In this document: piece after piece, positions 8,600-17,000 of the stretch
How positions within the stretch are numbered: the first letter of the stretch is position 1
How the letters are laid out: each line of letters starts with the position of its first letter
Origin: Methylicorpusculum oleiharenae
GTDB taxonomy: Bacteria; Pseudomonadota; Gammaproteobacteria; Methylococcales; Methylomonadaceae
NCBI RefSeq assembly: GCF_009828925.2
Contig: NZ_WUTY02000002.1
Location: 310,001 to 374,000, forward strand
Direction: 5' to 3'
Length of the DNA stretch: 64,000 nt
The notes under the pieces: generated by a model
What the model was told of the DNA's origin: nothing
Seen by the model: the letters and a program-made list of their open reading frames with translations, nothing else
Database searches by the model: none
Made by a program: the position numbers and the translations under genes

Positions 8600-9289
8600 T
8601 TAGGCATCGCACTTGACCTTTTTCGTACCGGTCTTCCTCCTGCAGGAGGTAGCAACCTCACGGACCTCAAGAACCGCAGGGTTCATACCACACACCTTCG
8701 CGTCAGATTTCTCAGCGACGATGGGCTCCCAACTAACCTTGATCGTGCAAAAGTAGTTGTATTCGCGGGAACGAGAGATGGGGCCAGTCCAACGTGCGTT
8801 TTCAGAGGACCGAACTACGCCAGCCTCATGTTCAGGCCCAATGTTGCGAGAGGAAATGAAGGTTCCAATCATTCGGTTACACCAGTCCGGCTGACCTTGA
8901 CCACCTGCCATCCAGCCGGATGAGCCTGTCACTTCCTGGTTGTACTTCCAGCCCTGCCTGCCGAAAGCTTCATTCCGACAAGTCTTTGGAGTTGCGGGGG
9001 TAACAACGTACTCTTCTCTCTTGGTACCGCATAGTTCTTTGTCGGTTACAAATTCGTAAACAGGCTCGTCGCACTCTTTTTGGATAACTGGCAGATGAAG
9101 AAAAAGTACGAGTAAGAGAAGTACGGGGCCGAACCACTTAAGGCGAGTGCGAGCTCTTTCCGAAAACTCTGGAATCTTAATGTTCCCGTAGTCGTGTCCT
9201 GCCGCGTAAGGAGCAATTGATACTATAAGTGCAAGCGTCAAGAGCAGAATTCCGAAATCGGATGGAAGATAGTCTGGAAATACCTTCAC
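8600..9289 (-). CDS. Hypothetical membrane-anchored protein, 229 aa
   Basis: Two hydrophobic segments lie near the N-terminus (residues ~13-31 and ~52-69). They are followed by a Cys-containing soluble part of ~155 residues (KECDEP, ELCGTK, KTCRNE, DWCNRM, YFCTIK, KVCGMN, TSCRRK), whose eight cysteines suggest disulfides in the periplasm. It is convergent with the 7870-8583 gene and lies downstream of another membrane protein on the same strand (9388-10044). I do not recognise the family. Confidence 0.6.
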   Translation of the reverse strand: MKVFPDYLPSDFGILLLTLALIVSIAPYAAGHDYGNIKIPEFSERARTRLKWFGPVLLLLVLFLHLPVIQKECDEPVYEFVTDKELCGTKREEYVVTPATPKTCRNEAFGRQGWKYNQEVTGSSGWMAGGQGQPDWCNRMIGTFISSRNIGPEHEAGVVRSSENARWTGPISRSREYNYFCTIKVSWEPIVAEKSDAKVCGMNPAVLEVREVATSCRRKTGTKKVKCDA

Positions 9290-9387
9290 TGTGACTCCAC
9301 TTGGAGGGTGAATGTGATACCTAACACTATGCTCAGGGGCAAAAAGGAGCGTAGCGTAGTTTTGTCCCTTGCAGCATGTTGTTATGA

Positions 9388-10044
9388 TTATTTAATGCGC
9401 TCAATCATATCTACAATTATATCCGTCTTTCTATATCCATCGATGAAGCTCCAGCCCGTAAATATCTCCCATAGAAAGCGACAAAAGGACTTAACATCGT
9501 CATACTCCGGCTTTGTTGACTCCATTCGGTGGATAATATGAGATAAATTGTTTAGAAACTGAAATACGTCTTCGTCGTGTATATCTATGGCGCTCCGAAC
9601 GAACTTTATTTCATCATTCAGAACTCTAAGTTCATATAGAATTTCACCCAAATAATACTCGTTATTTTGTATGCCATTTGCCACGGCATCCCATCTCTTT
9701 TCATTTTCTACATTGCTGTTCTTGAAGTAACGCTTGAATTCATCTTGATCCAAAAGCATTTCTCTGTGTTGATATTCTTGGGAACTGCTGAGTATAAGAA
9801 ATGTACCAATACAAGATTTCTTAAAATCTTCATATTGTCTTTTCATGCTCCTATAAATACGGCTTCTTTTCTGGCTCTCGGGCAAGTACACAACAATAAA
9901 GAAAAATATCGCGCTAATTACGAACCCCACACTCAATGTATTGACCAACAGAATATAGTCTTTGTCCGGAGCGGTTATCACACTAACAGTCAAGCAAACC
10001 ATAGTTGCAATGACCAAAAACCAAAGTATTTTTCTCTCAGGCAT
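9388..10044 (-). CDS. Hypothetical membrane protein, 218 aa
   Basis: Two N-terminal membrane helices (residues ~7-25 and ~33-54) are followed by a charged, probably cytoplasmic helical domain (RSRIYRSMKRQYEDFKKSCI; LYELRVLNDEIKFVRSAIDI). The region upstream of its start carries one copy of the 185-bp repeat also found before the beta-lactamase gene, so the two may share a promoter type. Codon use is AT-richer than the helicase/umuDC block. Function unknown. Confidence 0.6.
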   Translation of the reverse strand: MPERKILWFLVIATMVCLTVSVITAPDKDYILLVNTLSVGFVISAIFFFIVVYLPESQKRSRIYRSMKRQYEDFKKSCIGTFLILSSSQEYQHREMLLDQDEFKRYFKNSNVENEKRWDAVANGIQNNEYYLGEILYELRVLNDEIKFVRSAIDIHDEDVFQFLNNLSHIIHRMESTKPEYDDVKSFCRFLWEIFTGWSFIDGYRKTDIIVDMIERIK

Positions 10045-10070
10045 CCTCTATCCTACGTAGTACTCAAAAA

Positions 10071-10255
10071 CATAACAAGTTATTAAGCTGTTAACAGTAT
10101 ATCTATCACAAAACCTGGGTTTCAACACCAAATTTATGAACTGCAATGGTTTTTCACTTCCGTATACCATCCAAACTGCGCGAATAGGGGAAATTGGAGG
10201 CCGTCATGTTGACTGTTACCGCATCCCTAAGTCAGACCTTCGAGCCGCAGCTTAG
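10071..10255. repeat. Direct repeat copy 1 (about 185 bp), upstream of 9388-10044
   Basis: It begins CATAACAAGTTATTAAGCTG and ends in GCCGCAGCTTAG. The sequence matches 12591-12774 along its whole length with scattered changes; the first 34 bases are nearly identical. In both places it lies just upstream of a minus-strand gene start (27 and 10 bp). It contains no gene; a short frame, MLTVTASLSQTFEPQL, is shared by both copies. Confidence 0.8.
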
Positions 10256-10299
10256 CTTACGCAATATTCCGGATCAGCAACGCTCCGAAACCTGCTTAA

Positions 10300-10749
10300 T
10301 CAAAACATCCCCTCCAAAACCCCCGGTGTCGCAACCTTCCCTGCCCCACCGTAAAAACTCAACTCCACCGCCTCATCCCCCGGCCTTAGCCAAAACTGCA
10401 TCATCACCTCGCCCCGGATCGCGGTCAGCTTCAGATACTCTCGCAAATCCTCGGCTTTTGCATAATGCAGCTTAACCGTATCCCCGCCCCAAAGTACCGG
10501 GTGATAGGTTTCGATCTTGCTGACGTTGACCACCTTATCGGCATCCACATACAACTCACCCAAAAGGTAATAGCCATGGTTCGCCTTCAGGATTTCCACT
10601 AACCAGCGCAATGACCTGCCCTTCATGTCCACGCCCTGCGAGATAATCCGGAGTGGTTCGCTTTTAATCAGCACCGTGTCGACCGGATACAGGTTGTGGT
10701 GCATCTGGCTTTTGCCCACCGACCGGGCTTTACCGTGGTAATCGATCAT
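10300..10749 (-). CDS. Hypothetical protein, 149 aa
   Basis: The start is taken as ATG 10749 (MIDYHGKARSVGKSQMHH), because it overlaps the stop of the preceding minus-strand ORF in the form TGATG, an arrangement of coupled genes. A longer form from 10794 is possible. The protein is a compact mixed alpha/beta sequence with no membrane segment (LLGELYVDADKVVNVSKIET; WGGDTVKLHYAKAEDLREYL). No family recognised. Confidence 0.6.
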   Translation of the reverse strand: MIDYHGKARSVGKSQMHHNLYPVDTVLIKSEPLRIISQGVDMKGRSLRWLVEILKANHGYYLLGELYVDADKVVNVSKIETYHPVLWGGDTVKLHYAKAEDLREYLKLTAIRGEVMMQFWLRPGDEAVELSFYGGAGKVATPGVLEGMF

Positions 10750-10949
10750 CAAGCCGCCTTGCCAAGCCCCCAAAAACTGGACAGGTACAGGCAATATGCT
10801 CCAGGGTAAGACGTCAGCCGGCCAATATAGTTGACGCCAGACAGATGGCCAAAGCGCTTTTCCAGCGTGACCGAGATAAAGAATAAGGGCCTCCCAACTT
10901 TCGATGTCGGGATGTCAATGTCCGACATGAAAGAAAACAGGACCGCCAA
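10749..10949 (-). CDS. Small hydrophobic ORF coupled to the next gene, probably a remnant
   Basis: The frame reads back from TGA 10749-10751 through GRLTSYPGAYCLYLSSFWGL and GRPLFFISVTLEKRFGHLSG to ATG 10928 or TTG 10949. It continues upstream without a start until a stop inside the 38-bp palindrome at 11034-11071. The TGATG overlap with the next ORF argues that it was once a real gene, truncated at the palindrome. Function unknown. Confidence 0.35.
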   Translation of the reverse strand: MAVLFSFMSDIDIPTSKVGRPLFFISVTLEKRFGHLSGVNYIGRLTSYPGAYCLYLSSFWGLGKAA

Positions 10950-11033
10950 GCCCCAGGAAACGGGCGCAACCGGATATTCGAAGACTGCGGCCCGCCCAGG
11001 TTGAGTGCCGTGGAAAAGGCCGCATGGGTACCG

Positions 11034-11071
11034 GCTTTAATAGCGAATTGGTACCAATTCGCTATTAAAGC
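11034..11071. repeat. Perfect 38-bp palindrome centred on GGTACC
   Basis: The left arm is GCTTTAATAGCGAATTGGT and the right arm is its exact reverse complement, with no spacer. A second GGTACC lies at 11027-11032. Such a long spacer-free palindrome is rare. It could extrude as a cruciform, act as a dimeric binding or resolution site, or mark an inverted-duplication junction. It sits in the promoter region of the HU gene. Confidence 0.9.
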
Positions 11072-11219
11072 TGTTAACGATCGGAATCAGTATTAAAATG
11101 ACTCAGGATAAGCAAGGTAGTCACTGCGAAAAGAAAAATATTTAACCTGGCTAGCTGAAAATCGTATCATTGTGAGCTATAAATAAAGTTCTTTTTCAAT
11201 TCTACACAGGATCCGCAGC

Positions 11220-11495
11220 ATGAATAAATCCGAATTAATCGACGCCATCGCCCAGCACGGCCAATTAACCAAAGCCGATACAGCACGGGCATTAGATGGC
11301 TTGCTCAAAACCATCGAGATGACCTTAAAATCCGGGGATTCAGTCACCTTGGTCGGATTTGGCAGTTTTGAAGTTAAAGCTCGCGCCGAACGGACCGGTC
11401 GGAATCCACAAAACGGAAGCCCCATTACCATCCCGGCCGCCAATATCCCTGGTTTCAAACCTGGAAAAAACTTGAAGGACGCGGTTAACTCTTGA
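11220..11495 (+). CDS. HU-family histone-like DNA-binding protein
   Basis: A 91-aa nucleoid protein. The pattern is textbook: MNKSELIDAIA start, GFGSFEVKARAERTGRNPQ turn and arm region, and IPAANIPGFKPGKNLKDAVN end, including the Pro in the flexible arm. RBS AGGA lies shortly before the ATG. Plasmid-borne HU proteins help replication initiation, partition or recombination by bending DNA. It is close to HupB but I cannot assign alpha or beta type. Confidence 0.95.
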   Translation: MNKSELIDAIAQHGQLTKADTARALDGLLKTIEMTLKSGDSVTLVGFGSFEVKARAERTGRNPQNGSPITIPAANIPGFKPGKNLKDAVNS

Positions 11496-11804
11496 CCTGA
11501 GAGCCGCTGACGATATTGGCACCGTATTATTCGGATTCAATTTGCTTGCAACTTGTCCCTTCAAGTCTTTTGTTTCAGGTTGAATTCGCCCACTTTCATT
11601 CGCCAAGTATCACTGCCGACCCCTAATTGACACTCGAAGCTTTGTGCTTAATGCCAGTTGGTATATTCAATGAGCTGCCATTTAACGTAAAGCTAGGGGC
11701 GCGCCTTTCATGGAAGATTGACGAAGCCACTGAAGCTGGAAAAATGACAAACCTTCAAAAACCGCTACGAAAAGGCGCGTCCCATTTGAGCGTAATGTTA
11801 CGCA

Positions 11805-12581
11805 TTATTCGATGCCCCCCTTAGCTTGTAATGCTTTTTGCGTTAGCTTCTGACGTAAGGGCAAGTCTTTTTCGTCACGGACTTCAATATTCGTGGCAAA
11901 GAACCATACATCCTTTGGAGTTTCGACATGGCCCACATACCAGCCAACTTGCGGCTTTACTCTTGTTGCCCAGCCTGTCTTGGCCCACAGCGTAAAAGCC
12001 GGCGTTTGATCGACAAGCATGATTTGTCGTAGCGTTTCGTAGGCCGATGCACTGAAGGGGAGAGTCCGCAGATGAACTTTCTTGAGGAAATTCACTTGTT
12101 CAATTGCGCTGATTTGAAGCGAACCATCAAGCCAGAATGTTGTTTCCTCAAAAGGCTCGCGTAATGCTCCGTAAACTGACTTGCGTAAATAATTTCGATA
12201 CTTCTCCGCGCCGACCCGGCGTGCAAGCTCCTGAAAACACCAGACACAGGAAACCTTGAACGCACTTTCCAGCGTCTGGTCACGATTCCAATCTGGAAAA
12301 TCGTAAATATGCCCGTCCCATTTCAACACATCGTCTTTTCCGGATATGACTTTTTCTTCGAGCGAGATCAGCGTATTCAGTATCTTGAACGTGGATGCTG
12401 TCGAGAATCTCTGTTTTGCGCGGAGTTCGTTGTGGATGAATGTCTTTCCGTTGTGTAGCGACGAAATCACTATAGTCCCGTCAATACCTTGTTGGGCAAA
12501 GAGCTTGGCAAGTTCCTGATCTTCAGCGACTGCTGGTACCGACAATAGAAAGGCTAAAAAAGCGATGAAGAACTTACTCAT
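11805..12581 (-). CDS. Class D (OXA-type) beta-lactamase
   Basis: A predicted periplasmic serine beta-lactamase of 258 aa. The signal peptide FFIAFLAFLLSVPAVA is followed by E20. Active-site motifs are S63-T-F-K66 (nucleophile and carbamylated lysine), S111-C-V113 (the class D S-x-V) and K201-T-G203. The conserved tryptophan is present at W150 (FWLDGS). The usual Y-G-N is Y137-G-A139 here, a notable change in the class D motif 5' of the omega region. The gene is preceded by repeat copy 2 and is not part of a recognisable integron cassette. Confidence 0.92.
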   Translation of the reverse strand: MSKFFIAFLAFLLSVPAVAEDQELAKLFAQQGIDGTIVISSLHNGKTFIHNELRAKQRFSTASTFKILNTLISLEEKVISGKDDVLKWDGHIYDFPDWNRDQTLESAFKVSCVWCFQELARRVGAEKYRNYLRKSVYGALREPFEETTFWLDGSLQISAIEQVNFLKKVHLRTLPFSASAYETLRQIMLVDQTPAFTLWAKTGWATRVKPQVGWYVGHVETPKDVWFFATNIEVRDEKDLPLRQKLTQKALQAKGGIE

Positions 12582-12590
12582 GTGTTTTTA

Positions 12591-12774
12591 CATAACAAGT
12601 TATTAAGCTGTTAACAGTATATCTACCCCAAAACAGGGTTGTAATAATAAGTTTCTGAACTGCAGAGATTTTCCCCTTCCGTATATTATGCAAACTGAGC
12701 CAGTAGGTGAGATTGTAGGTTGTCATGCTGACCGTTACCGCATCCTTAAGTCAGGCGTTTGAGTCGCAGCTTAG
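12591..12774. repeat. Direct repeat copy 2 (about 184 bp), upstream of the beta-lactamase
   Basis: The partner of 10071-10255. The first 34 bases (CATAACAAGTTATTAAGCTG and onward) are almost unchanged and the last third (GTTACCGCATCC..AAGTCAG) is well kept, while the middle has diverged. It starts 10 bp before the beta-lactamase ATG, so it must hold that gene's promoter. 12775-12943 shows nothing further that I can identify. Confidence 0.8.
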
Positions 12775-12943
12775 GAATAAGCACAACATAAGACATTCAC
12801 CAAACTGTAAAGCTAAATCATACAAACAGAAAAATATGTGGCTTCAACCCCATTAGCCCTGGCTTAGAGCCGCATTCAACTCTTGTTTTGAGTCAGTAAG
12901 TAGTAAGCTACTTTTGTTAAAGTTCCTGTATATCAAGCGGGTA

Positions 12944-13075
12944 TTGGAATACTGGCCGGTCGACAGAGATGGTTTAGCCACTCAACAAGCCCAGGAAGGT
13001 CTTAATACCAGTGGTCCGAACCGTTTGTCATCGCCAAAAACGCGGGGGCCTTTACTTCGTTTTCTGCTAGGAGAA
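12944..13075 (+). pseudogene. Remnant of the N-terminus of a cation-transporting P-type ATPase
   Basis: The frame encodes YWPVDRDGLATQQAQEGLNT, then SGPNRLSSPKTRGPLLRFLL. This is the Cation_ATPase_N pattern ('GLs..eA..rl..yGPN.l...k..gpl..fl'). It stops matching exactly where a cytochrome gene begins (13080), so only ~45 residues of a ~900-residue protein remain. I read it as a deletion or recombination scar. Confidence 0.7.
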
Positions 13076-13079
13076 AAGT

Positions 13080-13538
13080 ATGAGCCAAAAAAATCGCTTG
13101 CTGTGGACGGTTGCGCTCTTAAGTGGCGCTTTGGTTGTCGTTCTTGGCGTGCGGCTCTTTGTCGAGGTTTGGCACTATGCCGGCGAATATGACAAGAATC
13201 CGTCTCAACGTAACTTGAAGAACCAATTGATGCGTCGAAAGTCAGACTCGATGCAAGATATCCTCGATGCGATCGTTCGGGGCAGATTCAACCGTGTCAA
13301 TGCCGCAGCCGTGGACATGGAAAGGTACGCCGCCACGATTGATGGCTATCTTTCCACAGACGTCTACGAGCAGCATGGCAAGTCCTTCAATGAAGCCATA
13401 CACGACCTGAAACGAGCAACGGCACAAAGCGATGCCGAACTGGCCAAGGAGGCAGCGCTTAGGCTCGAGCGATCCTGCTTGGAATGCCACATGCTGATTA
13501 ACGCGCACAAGGGCCAACAGGTGCAGGGCAACGAATGA
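13080..13538 (+). CDS. Membrane-anchored monohaem cytochrome c (cytochrome c'-like)
   Basis: 152 aa. One N-terminal hydrophobic helix (LLWTVALLSGALVVVLGVRL) would anchor it in the inner membrane with the rest in the periplasm. A helical domain follows, and a single haem motif C-L-E-C-H lies near the C-terminus (RSCLECHMLI). C-terminal CxxCH after four amphipathic helices is the cytochrome c' / c-556 layout, although the domain is short. RBS TAGGAGAA precedes the ATG. The adjacent P-type ATPase stub suggests it was imported with a larger piece of DNA. The electron partner is unknown. Confidence 0.75.
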   Translation: MSQKNRLLWTVALLSGALVVVLGVRLFVEVWHYAGEYDKNPSQRNLKNQLMRRKSDSMQDILDAIVRGRFNRVNAAAVDMERYAATIDGYLSTDVYEQHGKSFNEAIHDLKRATAQSDAELAKEAALRLERSCLECHMLINAHKGQQVQGNE

Positions 13539-13598
13539 GTGAAGGCCAAAAGATAGGAAATTGAAAGGCATTTTCGAACCTATTCTTGGGAACACGCC

Positions 13599-13616
13599 AC
13601 GCCAAGCCGGCGTTTT
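13599..13616 (+). terminator. Possible intrinsic terminator after the cytochrome gene
   Basis: ACGCC-AAGCC-GGCGT stem followed by TTT, about 60 bp after the stop codon. The stem is short (5 bp), so this is tentative. Confidence 0.35.
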
Positions 13617-14081
13617 GGTAAGCGCTTTTGTTCGTTTCCTCGGTTTCTGAGGATGTACAGTCTACTTGTGAACCAATAGGGTCAGACTCGATTGAAGAAT
13701 TCTATGCAATAAAATCAAGAACTCATGCCTTATATAATGAAAAAACTACTGACATTGCCTGTTTTCGAAATTGTAAACAATGACGGATTGGACGTCTGCT
13801 GTTGAGAAAATTTTCTAATTTCATTGAATTTCCAACGGTCTGTTTATGACAGAGTCCTGTCTGTGAGCTTCTCGAAATAGTGTCGGTCTGAATCTCAGTT
13901 ATACGGTATTCAACATGTGACAAGGCTCAATTGAAAGCTGTCTTTTCGTTGGTTTCAACAAGCCTTGAAACCAAGAATTGAAAAAATGAACCCTCCACTA
14001 GTCAACGCTTGCATATTTATAAAGTGGCAGATAATGGGTGAATAACTGGAATCATTAACCCCCATCCATAAACGAAAACGC
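13617..14081. other. 465-bp stretch without a supported gene
   Basis: AT-rich. Short frames on the minus strand (about 13723-13923) have no coding look. It presumably contains the promoter for the nuclease-helicase operon that starts at 14082. I see no repeat or RNA motif that I can name. Confidence 0.5.
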
Positions 14082-17000
14082 ATGTACATAAATTCATTAG
14101 ATCAACTTGTTTTCTCCCCGTCCGATCTCGTTCTCGCAATGCGATCTCCCTTCGCATCCTGGATGGAACGTCTAGCTATTGAATCTCCTGCTATGATAGC
14201 CGGCATTGAAAAGGATCACGATCCCATGATGGCTTTATTGGCCGCCAAGGGTAATACCCACGAAGCGAACTTTCTCAAATCTCTGCAGGATACGCACGGC
14301 AACAAAGCTATAGCGATGGTTAAAGGTCAATCCCATCACGACAGAGCAACTGAAACCTTCGGTTACATGCAGGCTGGCTATCCGTTCATCTATCAAGCCT
14401 ATTTGTCGCGAGATGGATTCGCCGGCAGAGCCGATTTTCTGGTCAAGGTTGAAGGCAAATCCAATTTGGGCGATTACCATTACGAAGCCTGGGATACCAA
14501 GCTCTCTCAAACCACACGCCCGTATTTTCTGATTCAGCTTTGTTGCTACAGTTGGATGCTGGCATCGATCCAAGGCGTCATGCCGATTGAGGCTGCCATT
14601 GTGCTGGGCGATCTGACTGAAGATCGTTTTCGTATCGCCCGCTATTACAGCTTCTTCGATCGCTTGAAACGCGACTTTCTGAATGCTCAAGACGCATTCA
14701 CCGCCGATTTCGCCTGCATGCCTGATCCTGCCTATTGCAGTGAACATGGTGCCTGGGCATCTTTCGCTACAGACTGGATCGAGAGAACCGATAGCTTGGC
14801 GCAGATCGCTGGTATCCGCAAAAGCCATATTCGTAAACTCCGTGCTGCCGGCGTTGATACTATGACTGATTTTGCCGTTAACGACATCAAACCGGTCAAA
14901 GGATTTCCTAATGCGACACTGATAAAACTGAAAGCCCAGGCCGAAATTCAACACGCCTCCCGAGGCCTTGAAAAACCGCTATTTAAGATCCTCCAAAACG
15001 ATAACGGTAAGGGTTTGTCCGCGTTGCCGCCGGCGTCTGCTTTGGACGTGTTTTTCGACATCGAGGGACATCCGTTGTATGACGGTGGTTTGGAATATCT
15101 ATGGGGCACCAGTTATCGCTGCCCCGATGCCGCCCAAGGGAAGCGCTATGCTTTCAAGGATTGGTGGGCGCATACGCCTGAACAAGAAAAAGCCGCATTC
15201 GAAGGCTTTATTGATTGGGTCTATGCTCGATGGAAACGCGACAACACCCTGCATGTCTACCACTATGCCAATTACGAAGTGGCTGCCATGCGCAAACTCT
15301 CTACCCGGTATGAAACCCGAATCAAAGAAGTTGCCGAAATGCTGGCCAACGGCGTCTTCGTTGATCTGTATAAGCTTGTCATAAACGGCCTAATTCTTGG
15401 GGAAAAGTCCTACAGCATTAAATGCGTCGAGCATCTGTACCGAGGCAAACGAACCACGCAAGTCGCTAATGGCGGCGAATCCGTCATTTTCTATGAAATG
15501 TGGCGAGAACAAGGCGGTGTTACCAACTGGAGTGACAACGCCAATGGCTATCAGTCTTGGCTAGCCGAACCCGCCGCTTTTGATTGGACACAATGGCCTG
15601 AATTGAAGGATATTCGTGATTACAACATCGACGACTGCGAAAGCACGCTGGAGTTGGTGGATTGGCTGCGTCAACAGCAATCATTGGCCGGTATCGACTT
15701 TAAGCCTAAAACGGAACCTGATGAGTCCAGCCAGGAAAAATCGGCTCGGCAAATCCAGGCAGCGGATAAAAAAAAGGCGCTGCGTGACTGGCAGGAACGT
15801 CTTTCGGAACGGTTTGAAGCCGAAGAATCTTTCAAGAACGACCCCATTGCCCAATTAGTCATGGATCTGATTGGATTTCACAACCGCGAGCGCAAGCCAA
15901 AAATCTGGGCCTATTTCGAGCGTCTGGAAAAACCCGAAGAGGAATTGTTCGACGATGATACCTGCCTGCACAATGCCGTCATCATCGATCAACAGCCATC
16001 CGATGACGGCGTTATTTTCCGTTACCTATTCGACAGCAAGCAACCGGTCAGAAAGGACAAGTTTGCCACCGGAACCATCAGGGGCACCGACATTCGAGTG
16101 AAAGGCATTCGTTTCCCTGAATCCGAAACGGATGCGCTGGTTGACTTCATCGCTGATCCGGATCAAATAGCAAAGCTTGGTACCGATTGCATCACGTTGT
16201 TCGCCGACGAGCCGTTTATCAACACCGAGACGTTGGAAACCAGGCTGTGCGAAGTGGCGGAAGCCTTGTTCGATGGCCGACTGCCCGGTGCAATTCAATC
16301 GATACTGAACCGAGAAAAGCCGGTTTTCAAAACGGATTTTGAGGGCAATAACCATTACTTGCCGATCACTCGCTCAAGATTCCTTGAAGACGACGGGTAT
16401 CTGCACGCCATCATTTCAGCGGTCGAAGCGATGGATAACAGTACGATGTGCATCCAGGGCCCTCCCGGTGCCGGTAAAACGTTCACCGCCAAGCACATCA
16501 TCACTGCTTTGGTGAAAGCAGGAAAACGTGTCGGCGTCATGAGTAATAGCCATGCTGCGATCATGAATCTTTTGGATGCCCTCCACGAACCCACCGAGCA
16601 CGCAAGGATTGCCAAAGTGGGTGGCTTTGGTTCGACACAGGACGCATTCAAGGAGAGATATTCCGAAGAGCATTTTCCGAATTACGTATACAGAGCCTCC
16701 ATGAATTTCACCAAACGCGAGCCTTATCATTCGTTTGCGGTGATCGGGGCAACCGCCTATGCCTTTGCCTCCAGTACCGCTTTTGAATCCCCTATCGATT
16801 ATCTTTTCGTTGATGAGGCCAGCCAAGTTGCCTTGGCCAATTTGATTGCCGTGGCAGGATGCGCAAGAAACTTGGTCCTCATGGGCGATCAAATGCAATT
16901 GGAGCAACCCATTCAAGGAAGTCATCCTGGGCGCTCGGGATTGTCAGTATTGGATTACATGCTTGGTGGACACGGCGTTATTCCTGAAGACATGGGAATC

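Noticed and set aside
10194-10475. Plus-strand 93-aa Pro/Ser-rich frame
   Set aside because: It is composed of repeat copy 1 and the reverse of the 10300-10749 gene; composition is that of an antisense shadow.
10071-12774. Integron cassette array with attC sites
   Set aside because: No paired RYYYAAC / GTTRRRY core sites in the right layout, no integrase gene, and plus-strand genes lie between the repeats.
14235-14954. Minus-strand 239-aa open frame inside the nuclease-helicase gene
   Set aside because: Shadow of a strongly supported plus-strand gene with clear motifs; the minus-strand product has no recognisable features.
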